In this document: in pieces, positions 17,603-25,781 of the stretch
Numbering within the stretch: the first letter of the stretch is position 1
Layout of the letters: every line of letters begins with the position of its first letter
DNA from: Stutzerimonas xanthomarina DSM 18231
GTDB taxonomy: Bacteria; Pseudomonadota; Gammaproteobacteria; Pseudomonadales; Pseudomonadaceae
Direction of reading: 5' to 3'
Length of the DNA: 64,000 bases
Assembly (NCBI RefSeq): GCF_900129835.1
Contig: NZ_FQXA01000002.1
Location: 62,001 to 126,000, forward strand
The notes under the pieces: model-generated
What the model saw: the letters and a program-made list of their open reading frames with translations, nothing else
The model's database searches: none
Told to the model about the DNA's origin: nothing
Position numbers and translations under genes: made by a program

Positions 17603-18595
17603 GTGCCTGACGAAATAGGGCGTACAGGGCTTCTGCATGCCCTTGTGTTAAACGGGCACGGCGGTGCGCGCAGGATTACTTATGCGGATATCCCCTCGCT
17701 GGAGCTGGCCGAGCAGGAGAGCTTGTGGATCCATTGGGATCGAAGCCAGGCACAGGCTCAGGCCTGGCTTCGTAACCGGAGTGGCTTGAGTGCATTCGTA
17801 TGCGACGTATTATTGGAAGAAAATACCCGTCCGCGCCTGCTTTCGCTGCCTGGCGACGAGTTGCTGCTATTCCTGCGAGGCGTAAACCTTAACCCCGACG
17901 CCGAACCCGAAGACATGGTGTCGCTACGCGTATTTGCGGATGCGCGCAGGGTGATATCGTTGCGCTTGCGACCGCTGCGCTCGACCGAGGTGGTGCTTCA
18001 GCAGTTGGAAGCTGGCATCGGTCCGAAAACCGCATCCGAAGTGTTGCTCGGCCTGGCTGACGCGCTGACCGAGCGGGTTGATCAGCTCGTTGCCGTGCTG
18101 GCAGAAAAGCTGGACGAGGAAGAGGACCGTGTCGAGACGGATGAGCGGTACACACCACCTCAAGACAAGATGTTGTCGTTACGGCGCCAGGCGGCTGGCC
18201 TACGACGGTTCCTGTTGCCGCAGCGCGAAATCTATTCGCAGCTGACGCGCAATCGCCTGCCGTGGTTCGTCGATGACGATACGGACTACTGGAATGAGCT
18301 GAGCAACCGGTTGATTCGATATCTGGAAGAGCTGGAGCTGGTTCGCGAGCGAGTCAATCTGGTGCTCGAAGCAGAAGAAAGGCGAATGCGCGAGCGGATG
18401 AACAGGACCATGTACCTGCTCGGCATCATTACCGGCTTTTTCCTGCCGATGAGTTTTCTTACCGGACTGCTCGGGATCAATGTGGGAGGCATTCCTGGCT
18501 CCGAAAACCCTTATGGGTTCGCAATAGCCTGTGCGCTCATTGGTGCGGTTGCGTTTTTTCAGTGGCGGATCTTCCGCCGGCTGAAATGGGTTTGA
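17603..18595 (+). CDS. zntB: ZntB-type zinc transporter (CorA superfamily)
   Basis: Inner-membrane divalent-cation transporter of 330 residues. A large cytoplasmic N-terminal domain includes a long charged helical stalk (about 180-275). Two C-terminal helices follow (about 272-295 and 305-325). The loop carries GINVGGIPG, the GxN signature in the form typical of ZntB rather than the YGMNF loop of CorA magnesium channels. Start GTG 17603 has a strong ribosome site (TAGGAGG). Metal specificity is inferred from family. Confidence 0.87.
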   Translation: MPDEIGRTGLLHALVLNGHGGARRITYADIPSLELAEQESLWIHWDRSQAQAQAWLRNRSGLSAFVCDVLLEENTRPRLLSLPGDELLLFLRGVNLNPDAEPEDMVSLRVFADARRVISLRLRPLRSTEVVLQQLEAGIGPKTASEVLLGLADALTERVDQLVAVLAEKLDEEEDRVETDERYTPPQDKMLSLRRQAAGLRRFLLPQREIYSQLTRNRLPWFVDDDTDYWNELSNRLIRYLEELELVRERVNLVLEAEERRMRERMNRTMYLLGIITGFFLPMSFLTGLLGINVGGIPGSENPYGFAIACALIGAVAFFQWRIFRRLKWV

Positions 18596-18648
18596 TGTGA
18601 CTACTCATAGGGCTGTGCCGTCAGAGTCACACTGTTGCCGAGGTAAAG

Positions 18649-18894
18649 ATGCACGATCCCTTTGAAGAATCCCTGCGGGACATGCTTAACACGCAGCCGG
18701 AGCGTCATGATGACGCCCGCCTGGATCGTGTGCTGAAAACGGCCAATCGACAGGTTGGCGCTGGCGATCTGTTTGGCCTGATGGGGCATTGGCTGCAGGC
18801 CATGCTGATCGCATTTAGCAGCGGTGCGCCGCACGCCTCGGCTGTTACCCGCCGCCATTCCGAATCCCGTACTTCTTTCAATAAGGCCGACTGA
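18649..18894 (+). CDS. crfX: Small conserved protein CrfX
   Basis: 81-residue soluble protein beginning MHDPFEESLRDMLN, rich in charged residues, with a central GDLFGLMGHWLQAML hydrophobic segment. It matches the small CrfX (CfrX) protein encoded just before cmpX and sigX in pseudomonads. Its biochemical role is unknown. It ends 2 nt before the cmpX start, so both are probably cotranscribed. The assignment rests on gene order plus N-terminal similarity from memory. Confidence 0.8.
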   Translation: MHDPFEESLRDMLNTQPERHDDARLDRVLKTANRQVGAGDLFGLMGHWLQAMLIAFSSGAPHASAVTRRHSESRTSFNKAD

Positions 18895-18896
18895 TC

Positions 18897-19721
18897 ATGG
18901 AACTCGATCCCTGGAGCCAGAGCTTGTTGGGTGCTATGAGCGCTCTTTGGCAACCTATTGCCGCATTCATTCCGCGCTTGTTCGGTGCGCTATTGCTTGT
19001 AGCCATCGGTTTCGTCGTTGCCAAGCTGTTGGATACGCTACTGTCAAAGGTCCTGGCAAAAATAGGCTTGGACCGTTTGGTTGCCGGTACCGGGGCGACA
19101 AAGTTGCTGGGGCGTGCCGGTATTCGCATGCCGATCTCGGCGCTGATAGGCAAGATTGTCTATTGGTTTGTGTTGTTGATTTTCCTGGTGTCGGCTGCAG
19201 AGTCCCTGGGGCTCGCTCGCGTTTCGGCGACGCTGGATATGCTTGCGCTATACGTGCCCAAGGTTTTTGGAGCCGGGCTGATTCTGCTGGTTGGCATACT
19301 GCTAGCGCAGCTGGTCAATGGTCTGGTGCGTGGAGCTGCCGAGAGCGTTGGCCTTGAATATTCCGCAGGGCTCGGACGGATTGCGCAGGGGTTGGTAATC
19401 ATCATCATCATTTCGGTTGCAATCGGGCAGCTTGAAGTGAAAACCGAACTGCTCAACTACGTCATTGCGATCGCGCTGATTTCCGTCGGGCTGGCGGTTG
19501 CGCTGGCTTTCGGTCTTGGCAGTCGTGAATTGGTGAGCCAGATTCTCGCCGGAATTTACGTTCGTGAACTTTACGAGGTTGGCCAGAGGGTACGCATCGA
19601 AGGGCTGGAGGGCTCGATCGAAGAAATCGGGACGGCGAAGACCTTGTTGCTTACTGATGACGGTGAGCTGGTCTCGATTGCAAATAGAGTGCTGCTGGAA
19701 CAGCGCGTGGGCAGCCGTTAA
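18897..19721 (+). CDS. cmpX: CmpX, MscS-like inner-membrane channel protein
   Basis: 274-residue membrane protein with about five hydrophobic helices: near 22-42, 78-100, 115-140, 155-175 and 185-205. A soluble C-terminal part follows with MscS-like sequence around GQRVRIEGLEGSIEEIGTAKTLLLTDDGELVSIAN. The small-conductance mechanosensitive channel relationship is visible, but it is shorter than classical MscS. In Pseudomonas cmpX lies beside sigX and is linked to envelope stress. It is 2 nt downstream of crfX and upstream of sigX. Confidence 0.87.
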   Translation: MELDPWSQSLLGAMSALWQPIAAFIPRLFGALLLVAIGFVVAKLLDTLLSKVLAKIGLDRLVAGTGATKLLGRAGIRMPISALIGKIVYWFVLLIFLVSAAESLGLARVSATLDMLALYVPKVFGAGLILLVGILLAQLVNGLVRGAAESVGLEYSAGLGRIAQGLVIIIIISVAIGQLEVKTELLNYVIAIALISVGLAVALAFGLGSRELVSQILAGIYVRELYEVGQRVRIEGLEGSIEEIGTAKTLLLTDDGELVSIANRVLLEQRVGSR

Positions 19722-19804
19722 GCCCGGTAATCTGTTAAAGTGCGCCGCCCCTTTTCGCGGGCGACCGTGAATGGCGGCCACGACTTGTGCCGGTTCGAAG
19801 CGTC

Positions 19805-20395
19805 TTGACTAAAACCCATCCACCCACCATGAGCTATGACCCCCGCCAGCTTTCGGACGAAGAGCTGGTGCAGCGTGCGCATGCCGAGCTGTTCCATATA
19901 ACACGCGCCTATGAAGAGCTGATGCGACGATATCAGCGCACGCTATTTAACGTATGCGCGCGTTATTTGGGAAACGACCGAGACGCAGATGACGTTTGTC
20001 AAGAAGTCATGCTGAAGGTGTTGTATGGTTTGAAGAACTTTGAAGGCAAGTCGAAGTTCAAGACATGGCTATACAGCATTACGTACAACGAATGTATTAC
20101 GCAGTATCGAAAAGAGCGCCGTAAGCGCCGGTTACTTGATGCATTGAGCCTCGATCCGGTCGAGGAGGCGATTGAAGAGAATACACCTGGCACCGAGGAA
20201 AAGGCGGGGCTAGACAAGTGGCTGGTTCATGTGAATCAGATTGATCGGGAAATACTTGTACTGCGTTTTGTCGCGGAACTGGAATTTCAGGAAATCGCTG
20301 ACATCATGCATATGGGCCTAAGCGCAACGAAGATGCGATACAAGCGTGCATTGGACAAACTTCGCGAAAAATTTTCGGGAATCGCTGAAACTTAA
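19805..20395 (+). CDS. sigX: ECF sigma factor SigX
   Basis: Extracytoplasmic-function sigma factor that drives oprF and membrane/fatty-acid genes in P. aeruginosa. Region 2 spans about 15-95 (RAYEELMRRYQRTLFNVCARYLG; DDVCQEVMLKV) and region 4 about 140-190 (IDREILVLRFVAELEFQEIADIM with a helix-turn-helix). The start is uncertain. TTG 19805 gives 196 residues and aligns residue by residue with the P. aeruginosa N-terminus as I remember it (xxK...YDPR-LSDEELV). ATG 19829 lacks a ribosome site, and GTG 19787 would add six residues. No anti-sigma gene is adjacent, as usual for SigX. Confidence 0.92.
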   Translation: MTKTHPPTMSYDPRQLSDEELVQRAHAELFHITRAYEELMRRYQRTLFNVCARYLGNDRDADDVCQEVMLKVLYGLKNFEGKSKFKTWLYSITYNECITQYRKERRKRRLLDALSLDPVEEAIEENTPGTEEKAGLDKWLVHVNQIDREILVLRFVAELEFQEIADIMHMGLSATKMRYKRALDKLREKFSGIAET

Positions 20396-20494
20396 TGGCA
20401 ACAAACTGTCTTAGTGATAGCGAACAGCTTGGGCTTAGAGACAGCCGGTTTCCTTAGATTGTTCTGATACTCACCACCAGATGGGGATTTACGG

Positions 20495-21487
20495 ATGAAA
20501 CTTAAAAACACCTTGGGCGTTGTAATTGGCTCTATGGTTGCTGCTACTTCTCTTAGCGCGCTCGCCCAGGGCCAAGGCGCTGTAGAGGTGGAAGCATTCG
20601 GCAAGCACTACTTCTCCGACAGCTCTCGTGGCTTCGAAGACGAAGGCGAGCTCTATGGCGCTGGCGCCAGCTATTTTCTCACCGATGATGTCTCCTTGGG
20701 CCTGTCCTACGGTGAATATCATGACGTCACTTCAGACGACCCGGTAGCGGGCGGCGGCCACAAGAACATCAAGGGAAGCTTGACCTCTCTTGATGCGGCC
20801 TATCATTTCGGTCAGCCAGGCGTAGGCCTGCGTCCTTACGTTTCAGCTGGCATGGCTCACCAGAGCATTGGCCAGGCAGCACGTAGCGGTCGTGACCACA
20901 GCACCTTTGCGAACATTGGCGCAGGTGTGAAGTACTACTTCACCGAGAACTTCTTTGCCAAGGCCAGCGTTGATGGCATGCATAACATCGATGCTGGCGA
21001 CAGCGAGTGGATGGCTGGCGTTGGTGTAGGCCTGAACTTCGGCGGCGGTGCACAGCAGCAGGTCGCACAGGTTGAGCCGACTCCTGAGCCAGCGCCGGCT
21101 CCGATCGTTGATAACGAGCCAGAGCCGGAGCCGGAATTGGTCCGTGTCGAGCTTGACGTCAAGTTCGACTTTGACAAGGCCCGCGTTCGCGAAGAAAGCT
21201 ACAGCGACATCAAGAACCTGGCTGATTTCATGCAGCAGTATCCTCAGACCAGCACCACTGTCGAAGGTCACACCGACTCGGTGGGTACTGATCAGTACAA
21301 CCAGCGGTTGTCTGAGCGTCGTGCCCAGGCTGTTCGCGAAGTGCTGGTCAACCAGTACGGCGTCGAAAGCCAGCGTGTCGATTCGGTCGGTTACGGTGAG
21401 GCCCGCCCGGTTGCGGATAACACCACTGAAGAAGGTCGTCAAATCAACCGCCGCGTAGAAGCTGAAGTCGAAGCACAGGTTCGTTAA
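20495..21487 (+). CDS. oprF: Major outer-membrane porin OprF
   Basis: OmpA-family porin and peptidoglycan anchor of 330 residues. A signal peptide ends at SALA (cleavage after residue 24, mature N-terminus QGQGAVEVEAF). The N-terminal eight-stranded barrel covers about 25-185, followed by a Pro/Glu-rich hinge (PTPEPAPAP, EPEPEPE, about 192-212). The OmpA C-terminal peptidoglycan-binding domain is about 215-330, with EGHTDSVGTDQYNQRLSERRA. I see no cysteine anywhere, whereas P. aeruginosa OprF has a four-cysteine loop. Its position after sigX fits SigX-dependent transcription. Confidence 0.96.
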   Translation: MKLKNTLGVVIGSMVAATSLSALAQGQGAVEVEAFGKHYFSDSSRGFEDEGELYGAGASYFLTDDVSLGLSYGEYHDVTSDDPVAGGGHKNIKGSLTSLDAAYHFGQPGVGLRPYVSAGMAHQSIGQAARSGRDHSTFANIGAGVKYYFTENFFAKASVDGMHNIDAGDSEWMAGVGVGLNFGGGAQQQVAQVEPTPEPAPAPIVDNEPEPEPELVRVELDVKFDFDKARVREESYSDIKNLADFMQQYPQTSTTVEGHTDSVGTDQYNQRLSERRAQAVREVLVNQYGVESQRVDSVGYGEARPVADNTTEEGRQINRRVEAEVEAQVR

Positions 21488-21514
21488 TTCGAAATTTGCT
21501 TGGCTAGCTCGGCA

Positions 21515-21540
21515 GGTGCCTGGTAAGTCTTAGGCACCTT
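21515..21540 (+). terminator. First hairpin downstream of oprF
   Basis: AGGTGCCT (21515-21522) pairs with AGGCACCT (21533-21540). No T-run follows; it may protect the oprF mRNA 3' end ahead of the stronger terminator. Confidence 0.4.
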
Positions 21541-21555
21541 CTCGGCTTCTTGAAA

Positions 21556-21590
21556 AATCCGGTACCAGATTCTGGTGTCGGATTTTTTTT
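21556..21590 (+). terminator. Rho-independent terminator of oprF
   Basis: A 13-bp stem (21556-21568 with 21572-21584, two G-T wobbles) with loop ATT runs into eight Ts (21583-21590). Confidence 0.87.
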
Positions 21591-22143
21591 GCTTTGCTGT
21601 TAGCCATTCACAGTGCATGCGCCTGCCTGTGTGGCGAGCGCTGGATGGAGCTGCAGCCCAACGGCAGCGAGCGGTGCATCGGCGTAGTTGCTTGGTGCAA
21701 AGCCTAGGCGGTGCCGAGCATGCTGTCGGGGGATCATTGGGGGTACCTGCCGCCTTGAGCTTTCACAGGAACGCGCATGAAGTCTGCTCGCTACGACTAG
21801 AGATCTGAAGAGTACGCGGCCAAACATGTCGTTGCGCCTGCCTATACAGCTTTCGCACTAGCGCCACGTTTCTATCGTGCCAAAGCCCAAGCGAAGTAAC
21901 GGTCCTCAGGCAGCCATAAATCCAGCAGGCCATGAATGGCTAGGTTGACTGGTGCTGGACTGCCTGCGCAGAAATTTATCCAAAAGCCTGCAGTTATCCC
22001 TTCGCGAATCTGGACTAGCAGTGTTCCAGGACATCGGCGACTGGCCTTAGCGTAGCGCCTGTTAGACATTGCAGAAGAAAGTGGGGAGACGTGTGCGGTG
22101 CTCGCGAGAGAGCTATTCATGCCTCGATTGCGCTTCGTGCGCA
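21591..22143. other. 550-bp intergenic stretch, nothing assignable
   Basis: Between the oprF and aceA terminators. Short open frames exist on both strands, but none has a ribosome site, recognisable motif or convincing codon use. The two flanking terminators point into it, so no transcript from either neighbour is expected. In P. aeruginosa the flanking genes are not adjacent, so this may be the scar of a rearrangement (inference). Confidence 0.5.
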
Positions 22144-22177
22144 AACAAAAAAGCTGCCCCTTTCGGGAGCAGCTTTT
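22144..22177 (-). terminator. Rho-independent terminator of aceA
   Basis: On the minus strand AAAAGCTGC / GCAGCTTTT (plus 22149-22157 and 22169-22177) is extended by CCC/GGG and followed by TTTTTTG. Two more small palindromes (22182-22197 and 22208-22229, TGGCCCAGG/CCTGGGCCA) lie between the aceA stop and this terminator. Confidence 0.82.
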
Positions 22178-22239
22178 ATGCAGATGCCAAGGCATCTGTC
22201 ACACCACTGGCCCAGGGGTGCCTGGGCCAGATCCAGCTC

Positions 22240-23835
22240 TTAGTGGAACTGGTTCATGGTGTTGTCTTTACCGCTCGCCTTCAGAGCTGCTTCGCCAGCG
22301 AAGTACTCTTTATGGTTGTCGCCGATGTCGGAGCCAGCCATGTTCTGGTGCTTAACGCAGGCGATACCCTGACGCAGTTCTTCACGCTGCACGCCTTTCA
22401 CGTAGGCGAGCATGCCCTGGTCTGCGAAGTAACCCTTGGCCAGGTTGTCGGTGGACAGCGCGGCGGTGTGGTAGGTAGGCAGAGTGATCAGGTGGTGGAA
22501 AATGCCAGCATGAGCGGAGCCGTCCTTCTGGAAGGTGCGGATCTTCTCGTCGGCAACCTGGGCCAGTTCGGTTTCGTCGTACTCGACGCTCATCAGCTTG
22601 GCGCGGTCGTAGGCGGAAACGTCCTTGCCTTCGGCAACGAATGCGTCGAACACTTGCTGACGGAAGTTCAGGGTCCAGTTGAACGACGGGCTGTTGTTGT
22701 AGACCAGCTTAGCGTTCGGGATGACCTTGCGGATTTCGTCAACCATGGCAGCGATCTGGCCAACGTGCGGCTTCTCGGTTTCGATCCACAGCAGGTCGGC
22801 ACCGTTCTGCAGGCTGGTGATGCAGTCGAGTACGCAGCGAGCTTCGCCAGTACCTTTGCGGAACTGGAAAAGGTTGCTTGGCAGGCGCTTCGGACGCAGC
22901 AGTTTGCCTTCGCGCTTGATCACTACATCGCCGTTGCCCAGTTCGGCTTCGGTGATTTCTTCGCAATCGAGGAAGGCGTTGTACTGGTCGCCCAGGTCGC
23001 CCGGTTCTTTAGTCACGGCGATCTGCTTGGTCAGGCCAGCACCCAGGGAGTCAGTACGAGCAACGATCACACCGTTGTCGATGCCCAGTTCCAGGAATGC
23101 ATAGCGAACGGCAGCGATCTTGGCGAGGAAGTCGGCGTGCGGAACGGTGACTTTACCGTCCTGGTGGCCACACTGCTTCTCATCGGATACCTGGTTTTCG
23201 ATCTGGATGCAGCAAGCACCGGCTTCGATCATGCGCTTGGCCAGCAGATAGGTGGCTTCCGGGTTACCGAAGCCAGCGTCGATGTCGGCAATGATCGGGA
23301 CGATGTGGGTTTCGTAGTTGTCGATTTGGTTCTGGATCTCGGCAGCCTTGGCGGTGTCGCCGGCTTCGCGAGCGGCGTCCAGGCCGGTGAACAGCAGGTC
23401 CAGCTCGCGGCTGTCGGCCTGGCGCAGGAAGGTGTACAGCTCTTCGATCAGGTTGGAAACGGCAGTCTTCTCGTGCATCGACTGGTCCGGCAGCGGGCCG
23501 AACTCGGAGCGCAGAGCAGCAACCATCCAGCCGGACAGGTAGAGGTAGCGCTTGTTGGTGGTCTTCAGGTGCTTCTTGATGGAGATCAGCTTCTGCTGAC
23601 CGATGAAGCCGTGCCAGCAACCCAGCGACTGGGTGTAAACGGACGTATCGGCGTCGTACTCGGCCATGTCCTTACGCATGATGTCGGCGGTGTACTGAGC
23701 GATTTCCAGACCGGTCTTGAAGCGGTTCTGAGCACGCATGCGAGCCACGGACTCAGGGTTGATAGCGCTCCAGCTGCTTCCAGCTACTTCTTTCAGAGCG
23801 GCAACGGCTTTGATGTCGTTTTGATAAGCGGACAT
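22240..23835 (-). CDS. aceA: Isocitrate lyase (long pseudomonad type)
   Basis: First enzyme of the glyoxylate shunt, splitting isocitrate into succinate and glyoxylate. The 531-residue protein has the catalytic KQCGHQ motif, the metal site VPIIADIDAGFGNPEATY and the family insert that makes this subclass longer than the roughly 430-residue E. coli enzyme. ATG 23833-23835 has ribosome site AAGGAT and starts MSAYQNDIKAV; the frame runs 17 codons further but without support. It is transcribed away from an unusually long upstream region. aceB/glcB and aceK are not in the window. Confidence 0.96.
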   Translation of the reverse strand: MSAYQNDIKAVAALKEVAGSSWSAINPESVARMRAQNRFKTGLEIAQYTADIMRKDMAEYDADTSVYTQSLGCWHGFIGQQKLISIKKHLKTTNKRYLYLSGWMVAALRSEFGPLPDQSMHEKTAVSNLIEELYTFLRQADSRELDLLFTGLDAAREAGDTAKAAEIQNQIDNYETHIVPIIADIDAGFGNPEATYLLAKRMIEAGACCIQIENQVSDEKQCGHQDGKVTVPHADFLAKIAAVRYAFLELGIDNGVIVARTDSLGAGLTKQIAVTKEPGDLGDQYNAFLDCEEITEAELGNGDVVIKREGKLLRPKRLPSNLFQFRKGTGEARCVLDCITSLQNGADLLWIETEKPHVGQIAAMVDEIRKVIPNAKLVYNNSPSFNWTLNFRQQVFDAFVAEGKDVSAYDRAKLMSVEYDETELAQVADEKIRTFQKDGSAHAGIFHHLITLPTYHTAALSTDNLAKGYFADQGMLAYVKGVQREELRQGIACVKHQNMAGSDIGDNHKEYFAGEAALKASGKDNTMNQFH

Positions 23836-24240
23836 GGTCAATCCTTCAAAGAAATTCGTGTTTGGTTGAGCACCGACTTTTCCCACTGAAACCTGCGTGT
23901 TTGCGCTGATGATGCGGATAGCACGCGGCAGAGCGTCGAAATATCGACCGAGACGAGGATTGAACCAAGGAGAGGAGGGTACGCAGTTACGACCGCAAGA
24001 GAACTTGGCTAGCTGTGGAATGATCGTGGCATTCCAACACTCAGCGACCTAAAGTCGTTGGGTGGACCAGCAAACTGACGTCTCAAGCTGATGCGTTAAT
24101 CGCTTCCCCGTCCCTCAGGACGACTCGTTCCAGTCGCAACCTCGTCAGTCCGCCTTGTGGGCAGTACAGTCACGGAACGCCTCTGCTGGTTGGCTGAGTG
24201 CGATCCGGAGGCCCTGTTCAGAGCCTCTGGTTAGCGGGAG
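23836..24240 (-). other. About 400-nt untranslated leader of aceA, with hairpins
   Basis: If aceA uses the promoter at 24248-24276, its mRNA begins with roughly 400 nt of non-coding RNA. Stem-loops visible include TGGAATG/CATTCCA (24016-24022 with 24030-24036), CGAC/GTCG around 24048-24060 and GAGGC/GCCTC near 24210-24230. I see no convincing small gene. A nearer promoter cannot be excluded. Confidence 0.4.
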
Positions 24241-24247
24241 CGAGGCC

Positions 24248-24276
24248 ATAATGCGCCGGCAAAGTAGGTTCGTCAA
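24248..24276 (-). promoter_or_regulatory. Putative sigma-70 promoter of aceA
   Basis: On the minus strand TTGACG (24276-24271), 17 nt, then CATTAT (24253-24248). This is a good match in sequence and spacing. Confidence 0.55.
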
Positions 24277-24282
24277 ATGTTT

Positions 24283-24308
24283 TGTAGTGGATTTTAACAG
24301 GCACTACA
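24283..24308. promoter_or_regulatory. Palindromic operator candidate upstream of aceA
   Basis: TGTAGTG (24283-24289), 12 nt, CACTACA (24302-24308): a perfect 7-bp inverted repeat ending 6 nt upstream of the -35 element. The TGTAGT/ACTACA arms resemble sites I associate with RpiR-family control of glyoxylate-shunt genes in pseudomonads (RccR); this link is from memory and unproven. Confidence 0.45.
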
Positions 24309-24344
24309 TTTTTTAACGGAACGTCGTTTGTCCGCTGAACCTTC

Positions 24345-25151
24345 TCAATTCAGCGTGTCTACTTTCAGTCGTAGAGAGAGGTCTTGACGACCTGCTGTGG
24401 AGTATCTGCGCAGCATTCCGTTCTCGGTGGAGCTTGCGGATTCGTCGACACCGCCGAGCTCGATCCATTCGCCAAGTCGCCCGCTGACTCGCGTATCGGT
24501 TTGCTGGATATTGATTGCACCTGGTTGGGATGCGCTCATGCGGTCGTTATGGCTGCTGATCGTAACGTGCACTCGATCGCCCTGTACGGTAGCAGTGGCA
24601 TAGAAACCGCGCGTGACATCACGGTACTGAGTTTGTTGATAGAGCTGCCCGTAGCTGTCGCTCCCCATGGTGGAGATGGGGACGCTTTGGCCTATTTGAA
24701 TCAGCGCAGGATAGCCCTCGGTGGCTTGGACCTGCTGCACTCCGCCGCCTTGGCTATTGGTGCTGTGACGGATGATCCGCACCTGGTCCCGACCTTGATT
24801 CTCCCCGCGGCCGCTCTGGATCTCGACGTCGCCAATGCGCGTTCCACTGTCGATCCGATAGCCGCTTTCGCTGCCAGTGGCTGAGTTTTGCGTATCGACA
24901 CTGATCAGGAGTCTGCGGGGTTCGGTATCAAGTTTGGACAGGACATCTCGAAGCTCGCTGATCACGGCAGGCGGTGCGTTGACAATCAACTGGTTGCCGT
25001 ATGCATTCACCTTGCCTTGATCAGCTACCACCGATTGGGCAATCGGTAGCACGTCTTCAGCCATTCGGAAATCCAGCGCGATCACCTCTGTCGCGGCGTG
25101 AAGTGTCGAGCTAACGATTAACAGGCAAGCAGCGAGTAGATGACGGCTCAT
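24345..25151 (-). CDS. Exported protein with a secretin N-domain (NolW-like), function unknown
   Basis: 268-residue protein with a signal peptide (cleavage near STLHA, residue 19). A secretin N-type domain (about 22-90: DFRMAEDVLPIAQSVV, GNQLIVNAPPAVISELRDVLSKLD) is followed by a beta-rich region with repeated polar segments. The pore-forming secretin domain is missing, so it is not a GspD/PilQ channel. It may be a periplasmic partner of one. Its start overlaps the preceding gene by 4 nt, making it the last gene of the roxA operon. No experimental role is known to me. Confidence 0.7.
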   Translation of the reverse strand: MSRHLLAACLLIVSSTLHAATEVIALDFRMAEDVLPIAQSVVADQGKVNAYGNQLIVNAPPAVISELRDVLSKLDTEPRRLLISVDTQNSATGSESGYRIDSGTRIGDVEIQSGRGENQGRDQVRIIRHSTNSQGGGVQQVQATEGYPALIQIGQSVPISTMGSDSYGQLYQQTQYRDVTRGFYATATVQGDRVHVTISSHNDRMSASQPGAINIQQTDTRVSGRLGEWIELGGVDESASSTENGMLRRYSTAGRQDLSLRLKVDTLN

Positions 25152-25777
25152 AGCAAAAAGCTCCGCATATTGGGATCAAGAAGGCTACGGTCCCAGGCGA
25201 CATCGAATAGCCGTTGCTGTTGGCGTGCGCGGCCAGGGTCTCGGTACTGCGCATGGCCCGAGAACTGGTCTGCGTTCGGGCGAATCAGCATGCCGCACTC
25301 GTCGACTATAAGGCCTGCGGGGGGGTGTATTAGATAATCCGGATGAGCGCTGCGAATATGGAAATTGCTGGTCAATCTGCGGCTTAGGGTGACCAGGCAG
25401 TGCCCTTCAGTGGCTACTCGAGAAGCGTCGCTCACCAATATACGCAGACGATTTCGTGGGTGAGCCCGCAAGAACTGCGAGCAGGCCCTTTGGATGCTGC
25501 TGTGGTTGTACAGCCAGGGTTCCAGGTCCGGCGTATAGATACTCAGGCTGCGCCTGGCTTGCCGGATCAGTGAAAGCGCATGACCACGAGCTTCGTCCAT
25601 GTCATTGAAAGGCTGAGCGGAAGTGTCCACACCTAGCGTAAACGGTGCTGCGCTCCATTCTTGAGGCTGGACAGGCCTTGCCGCAGGGTTATCAATCCGG
25701 AAACGACCCGGTGACAGGAACTCGATCATCGGCGAGACGTCTTCGCTGACAGAGTGATCCGGGTCGTCATGTGCCAT
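25148..25777 (-). CDS. Uncharacterised protein, phospholipase-D-like fold without HKD (DUF7931-like)
   Basis: 209-residue cytoplasmic protein with no signal peptide. Residues about 65-190 (ALSLIRQARRSLSIYTPDLEPWLYN, NRLRILVSDASRVATEGHCLVTLSRRL, then LIHPPAGLIVDE) resemble one half of a phospholipase-D fold. The HxKxxxxD catalytic motif is absent, so enzyme activity is doubtful. ATG 25775-25777 lies 4 nt after the stop of the acetyltransferase gene; the open frame upstream overlaps that gene and is rejected. The pseudomonad orthologue is annotated only as hypothetical. Confidence 0.65.
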   Translation of the reverse strand: MAHDDPDHSVSEDVSPMIEFLSPGRFRIDNPAARPVQPQEWSAAPFTLGVDTSAQPFNDMDEARGHALSLIRQARRSLSIYTPDLEPWLYNHSSIQRACSQFLRAHPRNRLRILVSDASRVATEGHCLVTLSRRLTSNFHIRSAHPDYLIHPPAGLIVDECGMLIRPNADQFSGHAQYRDPGRARQQQRLFDVAWDRSLLDPNMRSFLL

Positions 25778-25781
25778 TTGG

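Noticed and set aside
22055-22075. GTTAGAC near 22060 considered as an integron attC core site
   Set aside because: No matching GTCTAAC partner or palindromic attC structure is visible nearby.
21872-22195. 107-codon minus-strand frame between oprF and aceA
   Set aside because: It runs through the aceA terminator, has no ribosome site and no recognisable domain.
22069-23889. 606-codon open frame antisense to aceA
   Set aside because: A shadow of the strongly biased aceA codon use: the true gene on the other strand has full catalytic motifs, and the antisense product has no recognisable domain or ribosome site.
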